Shown in pieces: positions 47,628-55,095 of a stretch of DNA of 64,000 nucleotides. A program made the translations under genes and the position numbers. Under the pieces are notes generated by a model. That model did no database searches, was not told the DNA's origin, and saw only the letters and a program-made list of their open reading frames with translations. Position 1 is the stretch's first letter, and each line of letters opens with the position of its first letter. The stretch comes from a virus, in IMG/VR virus record IMGVR_UViG_3300027858_000004, positions 1 through 64,000 of that record. One strand, given 5' to 3'.

Positions 47628-47686
47628 AAGTAAGTAGTAAAGAAACGAACATGAAAAAAACATAAAAATGAAAAGAGGAATAAAAC

Positions 47687-47884
47687 ATGAAAATAGAAGA
47701 AGCAAGAGTAATAGCGCTACACGACACAATGGATGTAAACTTTAGTAAAGATGATGTAATTTCAATTGCAATTGGATTATTAGAATTGCGCTTCAACGGT
47801 GATTATAAACTAATTATTGACAAAATTCAAGAGTTTAAAAATTATTTTGATGAAGCAGATAAAATGTTGGGGGAGAATGAATAA
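47687..47884 (+). CDS. unknown 65-aa protein upstream of pnuC
   Basis: AAAAGAGG ribosome binding site. Helical, with one hydrophobic stretch too short for a membrane helix. Its stop overlaps the pnuC start (TAATG at 47881-47886), so it is translationally coupled to the transporter. No family recognised. Confidence 0.73.
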   Translation: MKIEEARVIALHDTMDVNFSKDDVISIAIGLLELRFNGDYKLIIDKIQEFKNYFDEADKMLGENE

Positions 47885-48579
47885 TGTTAAAAGGATGGAC
47901 AACCTTCGAGAAAACTTGGCTAGGGACGTTCACTCTGATTAACATCTATCTCTTCTTCGCATGGCAAGACTCGCTATTGGGGTTAGTAAGCTCAATAGCA
48001 GGTATGCTATGTGTGGTGTTAGCTGGTAAAGGACGAATAAGCACATATTACTTTGGAATTATACAGTGTGGAACATATGCTTACATTAGTTACACATACG
48101 GATTATACGGTGAATCAATGCTAAACGGATTGTTTTACTTCCCACTTCAGTTTCTAGGAATCTATCTTTGGAATAAGAATAAAGTAGAGTCATCGCAAAT
48201 TGGAGAGCAAATTAAAGTTAAAACTTTGAATAAAAAACAATGGATTCAATTGGGATTAATAACTGTAGTTTCAGCCATTGCATATGCTTACTTCTTAAAT
48301 CTAATTGGTGGACAACAAGTTAGAATCGACTCATTAGCAGTTGTGTTATCAGTTATTGCGCAAATCTTAATGCTGAAACGATATGTTGAGCAATGGGTAC
48401 TATGGATTGCAGTAAATGTACTATCAGTCGCTTTATGGTTAATCACCCTGATTCAAACTGGTGGAAATGACTGGTCAATGCTAGTAATGTGGCTTGCGTT
48501 CACCTTTAATTCTATTGTCAGTCTCCACAATTGGAAGAAAATGAACAAGGAGCAGAGTCAGGATGGCAAAGTTAAATAA
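47884..48579 (+). CDS. pnuC: PnuC-type nicotinamide riboside transporter, 231 aa
   Basis: About seven hydrophobic helices and the PnuC-type segments YYFGIIQCGTYAYISYTYGLYGE (helix 3-4) and FYFPLQFLGIYLWNKN (helix 4 end) where the conserved aromatic residues bind the ligand. PnuC lets nicotinamide riboside into the cell down its gradient, trapping it by phosphorylation. The NadR-like kinase downstream fits this exactly. Overlaps the HNH gene by 17 bases. Host range of the encoded pathway: cytoplasmic membrane. Confidence 0.88.
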   Translation: MLKGWTTFEKTWLGTFTLINIYLFFAWQDSLLGLVSSIAGMLCVVLAGKGRISTYYFGIIQCGTYAYISYTYGLYGESMLNGLFYFPLQFLGIYLWNKNKVESSQIGEQIKVKTLNKKQWIQLGLITVVSAIAYAYFLNLIGGQQVRIDSLAVVLSVIAQILMLKRYVEQWVLWIAVNVLSVALWLITLIQTGGNDWSMLVMWLAFTFNSIVSLHNWKKMNKEQSQDGKVK

Positions 48580-49342
48580 TTTACTCGTAGGAGATAGAAA
48601 TTGCAAATTAGAGATAGTTCAAATTTTAGGCTCCATACCTTTTCCAAAGAAAAACAGTGTAAAAAGAGTAGTCTTAAAAGTAAAATGTGATTGTGGAAAT
48701 ATAAAAAATATTCCTAATTACACTTTCAAAACAGCACAATCTTGTGGATGCATTAGAGAAAATATGGCGAATATATTTAAAGTTGGAGACAAGCATAATA
48801 GACTTACAATAATTGAGGACTTAGGAAGAACTATATTGCCCAATACAAAAACACTGGCAAGATGTGTGCGATGTTTATGTGATTGTGGTAATGAAATAAC
48901 TAGTCAGTGGACTAATGTTAACCAAGGAAATGTTAAATCTTGTGGATGCCTAAAAAGTGAAACATCTTCAAACACTGTAAAAATAATGCAAGAAAAGAAC
49001 TTTGTGCATGGAGACTCCAAGAAGAAAACAAAGTTCAACAGATTATATAATGTTTGGTGCAGAATGAGACAAAGATGTTATAATCCAAAACAGGAAAAAT
49101 ACAAATGGTATGGCGGTTCTGGAATAAGAATTTGTGACGAGTGGTTGGATGATTATCTCTCATTTAAAAATTGGGCATCATCCAATGGATATAAAGATGA
49201 CTTAACCATTGATAGAATAGATGTAACAAAAGACTACTCACCAGAGAATTGTCAGTGGCTAACAGCTCAAGAGAACATAGAAAAAGAATATACAACTGAC
49301 AGAGAAACCAGAAGAGCGATGCTGGAGGAGAAAAGAGTATGA
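48563..49342 (+). CDS. HNH/AP2-type homing endonuclease, 259 aa
   Basis: Two N-terminal zinc-binding repeats (VKCDCGNIKN...SCGCIREN near residues 35-70 and CLCDCGNEI...SCGCLKSE near 96-133), then a C-terminal HNH-type nuclease core: LYNVWCRMRQRCYNPKQ (about 155), YKWYGGSGIRICDEW (about 174) and LTIDRIDVTKDYSPENCQW (about 210). Typical of self-spreading phage endonucleases. It sits seamlessly inside the NAD operon, overlapping pnuC by 17 bases and the nadR-like gene by 4. No ribosome binding site of strength. Confidence 0.87.
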   Translation: MAKLNNLLVGDRNCKLEIVQILGSIPFPKKNSVKRVVLKVKCDCGNIKNIPNYTFKTAQSCGCIRENMANIFKVGDKHNRLTIIEDLGRTILPNTKTLARCVRCLCDCGNEITSQWTNVNQGNVKSCGCLKSETSSNTVKIMQEKNFVHGDSKKKTKFNRLYNVWCRMRQRCYNPKQEKYKWYGGSGIRICDEWLDDYLSFKNWASSNGYKDDLTIDRIDVTKDYSPENCQWLTAQENIEKEYTTDRETRRAMLEEKRV

Positions 49343-50415
49343 ACTATGGTGTTGAGATATCATCTTATAAAAAAGACTTAGCTATTGGAATGTACTCTGG
49401 AAAGTTCCTACCTTTCCACAAAGGACATCTAAATTGTATTCTACAATCAGCTTCAATGGTTGATGTTCTGTTTGTGGTAGTTGGTTATGACGATGAGTGG
49501 GACAAGCTTCTATGTGAAGGAACTGAATTTGAATGGATTTCATCTAGAGTAAGAGAAAGATTAGTAACAAAAGCCTTAAAAAACATTCCTAACATTCGTG
49601 TGCTTTCACACTATGAAAGACGCTCTGAGGACTATATGAATGACCCAATGGTAAAAGAGGCAAACGATGAGCTTCTTGAAAAGCTTGGTGGAAAGATTGA
49701 TTATGTATTTAGCAGTGAATTAGAATATGAAGAATACTTTAATAAGTATTTACCAAATAGTAAACATATTATCTTAGATTCAGAGCGAAGTGTCATTGAT
49801 ATATCTGCAACTAAGATTAGAAAAGATGGTGTCCATAAGCATTGGGACATGTTACCACGCTCAGTGCAAGAGCATTACACTAAGCGCATGGCTTTCTGTG
49901 GCATTGAGTCAACAGGGAAGAGCTTTATGACTAAAAATTTAGCAGCTCTATTTAATACGAATTTCGTAGAAGAATACGGTAGAACATACTACGATGAGAT
50001 TAATGGATGCTTTGACATAGATGCAGTTGAAGACTTTTATGAAATAGCAGCAGGTCACACTCATTTAATTAACCAAGCAGTAAAAGATTCAAATCAAGTT
50101 ATGTTTATTGATACAGATTTAATTTATACACAGTTCTTTAGAGTTAATGGATATGGAACCATGTGTCCAGTAGTAGCATCAATGATTTGGGAAGGTGTAG
50201 AAAAAATAGATTTATACATCTATTTAGAACCACACAATGAGCATGAGTTAGATGGCTCTAGGCTACCAATTGACGATGAAAAGAGAAATAAGAAGAATGA
50301 TTTCTTGAAGAGATTGTACAGAAGCTATGGTGTTGAGCTAGTAATTGTTGATGAAAAAGATAAGGCAAAGCGATTAGAAAAATGTATTGATTTAGTTAAA
50401 AACTACTTAAACTAA
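49339..50415 (+). CDS. nadR: NadR-like bifunctional NMN adenylyltransferase / ribosylnicotinamide kinase, 358 aa
   Basis: N-terminal nucleotidyltransferase half: GKFLPFHKGHL (about residues 21-31, the GxFxPxHxGH motif) and ISATKIR (about 154-160, the ISSTxxR motif). C-terminal kinase half: P-loop GIESTGKS (about 190-197), EYGR (about 213) and a DTDLIYT strand. Together they phosphorylate nicotinamide riboside and adenylate NMN to NAD. The DNA-binding N-terminal domain of enterobacterial NadR is absent, so it is catalytic only. GGAGGAG ribosome binding site. Together with pnuC it makes a complete riboside-to-NAD route. Confidence 0.92.
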   Translation: MNYGVEISSYKKDLAIGMYSGKFLPFHKGHLNCILQSASMVDVLFVVVGYDDEWDKLLCEGTEFEWISSRVRERLVTKALKNIPNIRVLSHYERRSEDYMNDPMVKEANDELLEKLGGKIDYVFSSELEYEEYFNKYLPNSKHIILDSERSVIDISATKIRKDGVHKHWDMLPRSVQEHYTKRMAFCGIESTGKSFMTKNLAALFNTNFVEEYGRTYYDEINGCFDIDAVEDFYEIAAGHTHLINQAVKDSNQVMFIDTDLIYTQFFRVNGYGTMCPVVASMIWEGVEKIDLYIYLEPHNEHELDGSRLPIDDEKRNKKNDFLKRLYRSYGVELVIVDEKDKAKRLEKCIDLVKNYLN

Positions 50416-50432
50416 AATATGGAGGTTTTATA

Positions 50433-50801
50433 ATGTTAGTCGAACTACAAGATGGTGGAATTGAAGAAATTTACGCTGATAGCTTTGGCATGAGTGGATG
50501 TGAAACGTGTAATTACGGTAGCGAGTACACAAATGAATATACCATTCAAATGACAAAAGGGACACTTGATATCAAAGTAAATCAGGAGTATAAATATGCC
50601 TTATCTGATGGAGATATGATGAAACTCATGTTGCAAAAGGTTGAAGAAATTAAAGTATTGACTGAAGACGAGTTCGTTAAATGGATTGAAGAAGCCGTTG
50701 GTAGTCTTGTAGAAGAAAAGAATAATGGCTATGACTACAAAGAAAGCAATTTCACTTATACACCTAAATTTCCAGACAACAAAGTTGTACTATTCGACTA
50801 A
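50433..50801 (+). CDS. unknown 122-aa acidic protein
   Basis: TATGGAGG ribosome binding site, 18 bases after nadR. A CETC pair near residues 21-24 in an acidic alpha/beta protein. Possibly part of the NAD operon; no family recognised. Confidence 0.75.
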   Translation: MLVELQDGGIEEIYADSFGMSGCETCNYGSEYTNEYTIQMTKGTLDIKVNQEYKYALSDGDMMKLMLQKVEEIKVLTEDEFVKWIEEAVGSLVEEKNNGYDYKESNFTYTPKFPDNKVVLFD

Positions 50802-50812
50802 GGAGAATCTAT

Positions 50813-50992
50813 ATGACACTTATTGAGTTTGCTGAGAAGTTTGTAATTGAAGAAGGGACTACTCTTTTACCATTTCAACGGAAGATAATCGAAATATACA
50901 TGAAGAATGAGAACCCAATGATATTACAATTTGGTCGCTCAGAGACCATGTGTGGATTAAGTAGAATATATGAACAATACAAAATGAATTAA
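50813..50992 (+). CDS. unknown 59-aa protein
   Basis: AAGGAGAA ribosome binding site, 12 bases after the previous stop. Helical, with LLPFQRKIIEIYM near residue 18 similar to the N-terminal adenine-binding strand of terminase or helicase fragments, but no Walker motif follows. Confidence 0.68.
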   Translation: MTLIEFAEKFVIEEGTTLLPFQRKIIEIYMKNENPMILQFGRSETMCGLSRIYEQYKMN

Positions 50993-51004
50993 GGGAGAGA
51001 TTGG

Positions 51005-51505
51005 ATGAAGACACTTAAAGAGTTTGGGTACAAAGGGTATATCATTGATGTTAAAGCAAAGTTCAAAGAAAGTACCAGAGAATATTCAGATATCGAAGCC
51101 TTCTATGATTCTGTATTAATTGAGATGTCAGTTAGGCAAGCAGGTTTTCCGATATTTCAAGAGGGCAAAACCATCGAAAAAAGAAGAGAAAACAAAGTAG
51201 AATTACACAACTCAATGCTTGATAGTATTGAAGGTTTAATAGATAAAGCTAAATTAATAATCGATAAAAAAGTAAGAGAAGAAGAGATGACAAATGGACT
51301 TCCTGAAAGTCTGTTAGCTGAAGAGCCAAAGGAGAAAGCATCTGAAGAAGCGGTAATAGAAGTAAAGATAGACATAGATGAAGATGAAGATTTGGATGAA
51401 TACATCTATAACATAGCTAAAAAAGCTATTGAAGACGACCACCAAGAAAAAATGAAACAGTTTTCATCAGCATTAACAGAAGGTCTAAAAGGAATGAAGC
51501 CTTAA
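51005..51505 (+). CDS. unknown 166-aa protein
   Basis: AGGGAGAG ribosome binding site. A charged helical N-terminal domain (about residues 1-95) and a very acidic linker with an Asp/Glu run near residue 120, then a basic-acidic helix. May be a replication accessory factor by position; no family recognised. Confidence 0.75.
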   Translation: MKTLKEFGYKGYIIDVKAKFKESTREYSDIEAFYDSVLIEMSVRQAGFPIFQEGKTIEKRRENKVELHNSMLDSIEGLIDKAKLIIDKKVREEEMTNGLPESLLAEEPKEKASEEAVIEVKIDIDEDEDLDEYIYNIAKKAIEDDHQEKMKQFSSALTEGLKGMKP

Positions 51506-51535
51506 TCAATAAAAATGAAAATAGGAGGAATATAA

Positions 51536-51913
51536 ATGAAAGAAAAAGTATTGTGCTGGAGAGATGGAGATAGAGGATTTCTAGGGACTATTGGAGACTC
51601 AACAAGTCATCCAGATTACCATGTAGGTGACGTAATAGTTTATAAGAATCCATATAGCAATGAAGGGATGGTCACATCTGTCATAAGCAAAGATAAAGAT
51701 GGAAAAGATTACCCAATGGGACTGAAGGGTACTAGTATCCTTGAGCTTTCTAAAAAAACAGAGGTAATATTAGTTGTTAATCATACAAATCTAACAGATG
51801 ACATTCTTCATGATATTAGGTCTGCGGTAAAACTAAAAGAGATTGAAGTAATAGAAATGAATAAGACACAAATTGAAGAAGAATTAGGATACAGAATTAA
51901 AATAGTAAACTAA
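51536..51913 (+). CDS. unknown 125-aa protein
   Basis: TAGGAGGA ribosome binding site. N-terminal beta barrel-like segment (VGDVIVYKNPYSNEGMVTSV) and an alpha/beta C-terminus. Last gene before the NrdR boxes. Confidence 0.75.
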   Translation: MKEKVLCWRDGDRGFLGTIGDSTSHPDYHVGDVIVYKNPYSNEGMVTSVISKDKDGKDYPMGLKGTSILELSKKTEVILVVNHTNLTDDILHDIRSAVKLKEIEVIEMNKTQIEEELGYRIKIVN

Positions 51914-51942
51914 CATAAAAGACTGATTTTATTAAAAGTTAG

Positions 51943-51990
51943 ACACAAGATGTAGTGTATGTGAATTAATGTAGACACAAGATGTAGTGT
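51943..51990. promoter_or_regulatory. tandem NrdR-type operator boxes
   Basis: Two identical 16-mers, ACACAAGATGTAGTGT, at 51943-51958 and 51975-51990, 32 bases apart (three DNA turns), with TAG in front of each. They match the remembered NrdR consensus ACACWATATATWGTGT at 14 of 16 positions. NrdR is the host zinc-finger/ATP-cone repressor of ribonucleotide reductase. NrdR boxes act as tandem pairs with this spacing. They lie 23 bases before the RusA-like gene at 52013. Confidence 0.78.
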
Positions 51991-52012
51991 TTAGTTGAAA
52001 GAAGGAGAGAGC

Positions 52013-52597
52013 GTGAAGTTACAACTAGTATTACCAGTACCAACATCTATAAATGCTTTATATGTGAATCAGTTTACCTATGACCCATCTATTAGAAGAC
52101 GTGTTCCAACAGGTGGGAGAGTACTCTCAAAAGACGGTGAAAAGTGTAAGAAAGAGATTCAATCGCAAGCAACAAAGCAATTAAAAGAACAAGAGTGGGA
52201 CTACAATTGGACTGCTGATAAAAATAGCTTCTTATATCAAGATGCAGTAATATACTTCTCTAGAAGAGGTAGGGACGACAATAACGTATATAAGCTACTT
52301 AATGACTCATTAGAAAAGATTATATATGAAAATGATTCAAGAGTATTAGTACGCACACAGAAGATTCTATACGATTCAAAAAACCCTAGAATAGAACTAA
52401 CATTAACACCTGTTGACTATGTAGGAATATTTAAAGACAGTGTTGAATCTGATGCATTTGAGTTAAAATGTAGAGGCTGTAGCAGATACAGAGAAGGTAG
52501 ATGTTCCATTTTAGTAGATTCTTTAGCAGGAACCATAAGAGAAGAAATTACTATTATCAATGAGATGGAATGTAGTAAATATAAAAATAAAAAATAA
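52013..52597 (+). CDS. RusA-like Holliday junction resolvase with C-terminal Cys tail, 194 aa
   Basis: GTG 52013 is 6 bases after AAAGAAGGAGAG. Residues 1-145 follow the RusA fold: PVPTSINALYV at the start and SRRGRDDNNVYKLLNDSLEKI then ENDSRVL (about 76-110), with the Asp residues that bind Mg. RusA cuts four-way DNA junctions. A tail of about 45 residues adds CRGC and two later cysteines, a possible zinc site not found in standard RusA (about 120 aa). It is first after the tandem NrdR boxes and leads the replication genes. Confidence 0.85.
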   Translation: MKLQLVLPVPTSINALYVNQFTYDPSIRRRVPTGGRVLSKDGEKCKKEIQSQATKQLKEQEWDYNWTADKNSFLYQDAVIYFSRRGRDDNNVYKLLNDSLEKIIYENDSRVLVRTQKILYDSKNPRIELTLTPVDYVGIFKDSVESDAFELKCRGCSRYREGRCSILVDSLAGTIREEITIINEMECSKYKNKK

Positions 52598-52610
52598 TTT
52601 TAAAAACAGG

Positions 52611-52639
52611 TTGCTTTTAACTAGTTAATTCCATATAAT
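52611..52639 (+). promoter_or_regulatory. promoter for ssDNA-binding-like gene
   Basis: TTGCTT, 17 bases, TATAAT with the ACTAGTTAATT spacer. It does not belong to the repeated family (no TGTGC), so it may be independent of the repressor. A TTGACA at 52707 has no usable -10. Confidence 0.6.
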
Positions 52640-52776
52640 TAAATAGTAAGAAGAAAGGAGTGTAGAAGTTGTAGCGACTTTAAAAAAGAAGTTTAAAAGT
52701 TACTTATTGACAATCTATACACTTAAAAAAAGACGAACAAAACAAAAAACCAACACACAAGAGGAGAGAATTTAAC

Positions 52777-53736
52777 ATGACAACAGTAGCAAAATTACGC
52801 CAAGCAGACAACAAAACAATCACAGAAGGTATCTTAGTAGAAAAGAAATTAGAAATTCGTGACTACAACCGTAAAGACAAAGCAGGTAACACATTCGTAG
52901 ATAAAGGTATCACAGGAACAATTGAGGTTCGCACTGGAGACAATGAAACACACACGATTAAACTATTCTCACACAAAACAAAAGCAGATGGAGGAGAGAA
53001 TGGCATCTATAAAGGATACGTTACTATTATGGAAGAAGCAGTTTCCCAAGCCGATGTAGCACAAGGAAAAGGTGAAATTGCTACAAATGTAAGTGTTCAA
53101 GGCGGTCTTGAGCTAAACGAATACTACGACAAAACAAAAGTCTACCGTCAAAACCCAGAAATTAAAGGACTATTTGTAAATCGTTTAGATGGTGAACCAA
53201 GCAATAAAGCAACATTCGATGTAGAGATTATTGTTAAGAGCGCTACTGAAGAGACAGACAAAGAAGACAACTTAACTGGTCGTGCAATTCTTCACGCAAT
53301 TATTCCACTATACAATAAAGTTGTTCCAATGACATTTGTTGTTGACACAGCAGGAGCACAATATGTTTTAGATAACTTTGAATCAGGAAAATCAGCTAAC
53401 ATCTGGGGCAAAATGACTAACTTCCGTAAAGTTACCCAAATTGAAAAAGAAGGTGGATTTGGGGAAAGCGCTTATGATGAAAAAGTAGAAACTCTACGTG
53501 AGCTACTTGTTACAGGCGGCAAAGTTTATGACGAAGATAGCAATCAAAACTTCGATAAAAAATTATTAAAAGAAGCATTACAGGCTCGTGAAGTTTATCT
53601 TGCTGAATTGAAAACTAAAGCAGAACAAAAAGCTGATGACACTAAAGCTGACGGATTCAGTGGAGCACCTACAGGAGCAGACGTTAAAAAATCTGCACCA
53701 TCTGTAAACATCGATGACCTGTTTGAAGGAATGTAA
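52777..53736 (+). CDS. ssDNA-binding-like protein, 319 aa
   Basis: GAGGAGAG ribosome binding site. Beta-rich body (about residues 1-225) with repeated acidic and aromatic patches, a helical segment, then a low-complexity linker and an acidic end reading VNIDDLFEGM, like the protein-docking tail of SSB proteins. Codons are strongly biased towards CGT, AAC and GAA, as for an abundant protein. It stands between the resolvase and RecA-like genes, as SPbeta yor genes do. Assignment as ssDNA-binding is inference. Confidence 0.65.
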   Translation: MTTVAKLRQADNKTITEGILVEKKLEIRDYNRKDKAGNTFVDKGITGTIEVRTGDNETHTIKLFSHKTKADGGENGIYKGYVTIMEEAVSQADVAQGKGEIATNVSVQGGLELNEYYDKTKVYRQNPEIKGLFVNRLDGEPSNKATFDVEIIVKSATEETDKEDNLTGRAILHAIIPLYNKVVPMTFVVDTAGAQYVLDNFESGKSANIWGKMTNFRKVTQIEKEGGFGESAYDEKVETLRELLVTGGKVYDEDSNQNFDKKLLKEALQAREVYLAELKTKAEQKADDTKADGFSGAPTGADVKKSAPSVNIDDLFEGM

Positions 53737-53763
53737 TTCAAAACTTAAATTAAAAGTTAGTTA

Positions 53764-53791
53764 ATGACATATGAGGGTATTGAGATATACC
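53764..53791 (+). promoter_or_regulatory. degenerate repeated promoter overlapping a hairpin
   Basis: TTAGTTA then ATGACA, 16 bases, TATACC. The upstream TTAGTTA matches the repeated family, but both boxes and the spacing have drifted and the -10 is buried in the hairpin at 53773. Confidence 0.4.
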
Positions 53792-53794
53792 CTC
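53773..53794 (+). terminator. 8-bp hairpin before the split ATPase gene
   Basis: GAGGGTAT/ATACCCTC with a 6-base loop, followed by AAGTCAATT. Either a terminator for the upstream gene or part of a control site. Confidence 0.5.
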
Positions 53795-53850
53795 AAGTCA
53801 ATTAAATATTATAAAAATAGAATTTAAAATAGAATGGGGCAAATTATTCA

Positions 53851-53989
53851 ATGGCAATTAACTTACAAGCAATCAAACCACATCAAGTATCACGAGATTT
53901 AAAAGGTAAAATCGTAACTATCTACGGTGAGCCTAAAGTTGGTAAGACAACAATCGCCTCAAAGTTTCCCAAGTCCTTACTTTTAGCAT
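53851..53989 (+). CDS. RecA/Sak4-like ATPase, exon 1
   Basis: Forty-six codons plus one base of an AAA/RecA-like recombinase gene: residues 26-34 read YGEPKVGKT, the Walker A loop, followed by FPKSLLLA. Unspliced, it ends 8 bases past the splice site in a TAA. Joined at T53989 to T55096 the text runs on as LLLAFEKGYNALP, as in the SPbeta YorG-type and Sak4 families. Weak ribosome binding site AATGGGG. Confidence 0.85.
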
Positions 53990-55095
53990 CAAATTAAAAA
54001 GGAGAATTATCTTGATAGAAAAAATTAAAATAGAGCGCACAAAAGGCGGCTCTATCGTATGGGAAGCATCTCATTTGAGCAATATTAAACGATTATATGA
54101 ATCTGGTCTAAATCTTACTGAAATCGGTAAAATATACGATGTGAGCTATGGGACAATAAAAAACAAACTAAAAAATATGGATGTTAAGATTCTTAACTTC
54201 TATGATAAGAATCCCAGAAACTCTCACTTTTTCCACCCTTGGAGGCTTAATGCTGAATCTGTTTATTGGCTCGGATACATGTATGCCGATGGATATGTAA
54301 ACAGCAAGTCAAATGAAATCTCAATAACCTCCAATGACAAAGAGCACCTAGTGAAATTTAAAGAGGCTCTGCAATCTACTAATAAGATTACAAGTTGGAT
54401 AGACAATAGATTTCAGAAGCCATCTTATAGCAATAGGTTTGCAGTCAAAGACCCACAGATGAAAAGAGATTTGATTTTCCTTGGTTGCTTTCCACAAAAG
54501 TCTCTTACGCTAGAGGAGTTTCCTGAGTTGGAAGAGGATTTAATATCTCATTTTATCCGAGGTTACTTTGAGGGAGATGGAAGTCTTCATTATACTCATG
54601 GAGGAAAAAGGTTCCGAATATCATTTTTAGGAACCATACCATTCTTAAATGAGATAAAAAGAATTCTAGGAACAGAAAATTCCTTATCAAAAGGGACTGG
54701 AAAAGCATATGTGTTGCAAATAGCTGGACAAGAAAAGGTCTTGCAAGTTTTGGAATATATGTATCGTGACTCAGAAGAAAAAATCAGACTTAATCGTAAA
54801 TATAATTTATATCAAGAAATTCTATCGGGTGCTTCACCATTGAACCTAGAAAACTAGGGTGTGAATAAGTATTGACTTATTTGCTAACAGGGAATGTTTA
54901 AAGTGGAATTACCTAACGCTTTAGAAGAATCCTGTGCCAAGCTCCTATATCATATTGTGAAATACTTATAAGAGAAGGTGCAACGACTATTCCGAAAGGA
55001 AGTAGGTTTAAGGTGAAACTCCTTATTCCGAAGCGGTGGTGGGCTTACTAAACTAGTAAGTCGTGATATAGTCTAATAGCTTTTAAATAAGCTAG
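53990..55095 (+). other. group I intron in the RecA-like gene
   Basis: 1,106 bases. The upstream exon ends in T and the intron ends in G, the group I rule. Removing it restores the reading frame and the family's conserved FEKGYNALP segment. The core after the ORF (54858-55095) contains GGTGCAACGACTATTCC and later GATATAGTCTA, which pair as P7, plus the GAAAGGAAGTAGG and GGTGAAAC segments typical of group I cores. The P1 pairing with the 5' exon was not established. Confidence 0.85.
54012..54857 (+). CDS. intron-encoded LAGLIDADG homing endonuclease, 281 aa
   Basis: TTG start 7 bases after AAGGAGAA, only 22 bases into the intron. N-terminal helix-turn-helix (about residues 25-55, YESGLNLTEIGKIYDVSYGTIKN). 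Two complete LAGLIDADG helices: YWLGYMYADGYV (about 87-98) and FIRGYFEGDGSL (about 182-193), both with catalytic Asp. It would cut intron-less alleles of the ATPase gene and so spread the intron. A three-domain layout of this sort is common in Bacillus phage introns. Confidence 0.9.
   Translation: MIEKIKIERTKGGSIVWEASHLSNIKRLYESGLNLTEIGKIYDVSYGTIKNKLKNMDVKILNFYDKNPRNSHFFHPWRLNAESVYWLGYMYADGYVNSKSNEISITSNDKEHLVKFKEALQSTNKITSWIDNRFQKPSYSNRFAVKDPQMKRDLIFLGCFPQKSLTLEEFPELEEDLISHFIRGYFEGDGSLHYTHGGKRFRISFLGTIPFLNEIKRILGTENSLSKGTGKAYVLQIAGQEKVLQVLEYMYRDSEEKIRLNRKYNLYQEILSGASPLNLEN

Noticed and set aside
51940-51990. Direct repeat at 51.9 kb as an origin iteron
   Set aside because: Only two copies, each partly palindromic, with the exact length, sequence and spacing of NrdR boxes; an operator explains them better.
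52707-52730. TTATTGACA upstream of the SSB-like gene as a repeated promoter
   Set aside because: The sequence 17 bases on is AAGACG-like; no -10 is present. The TTGCTT-N17-TATAAT element at 52611 is better.
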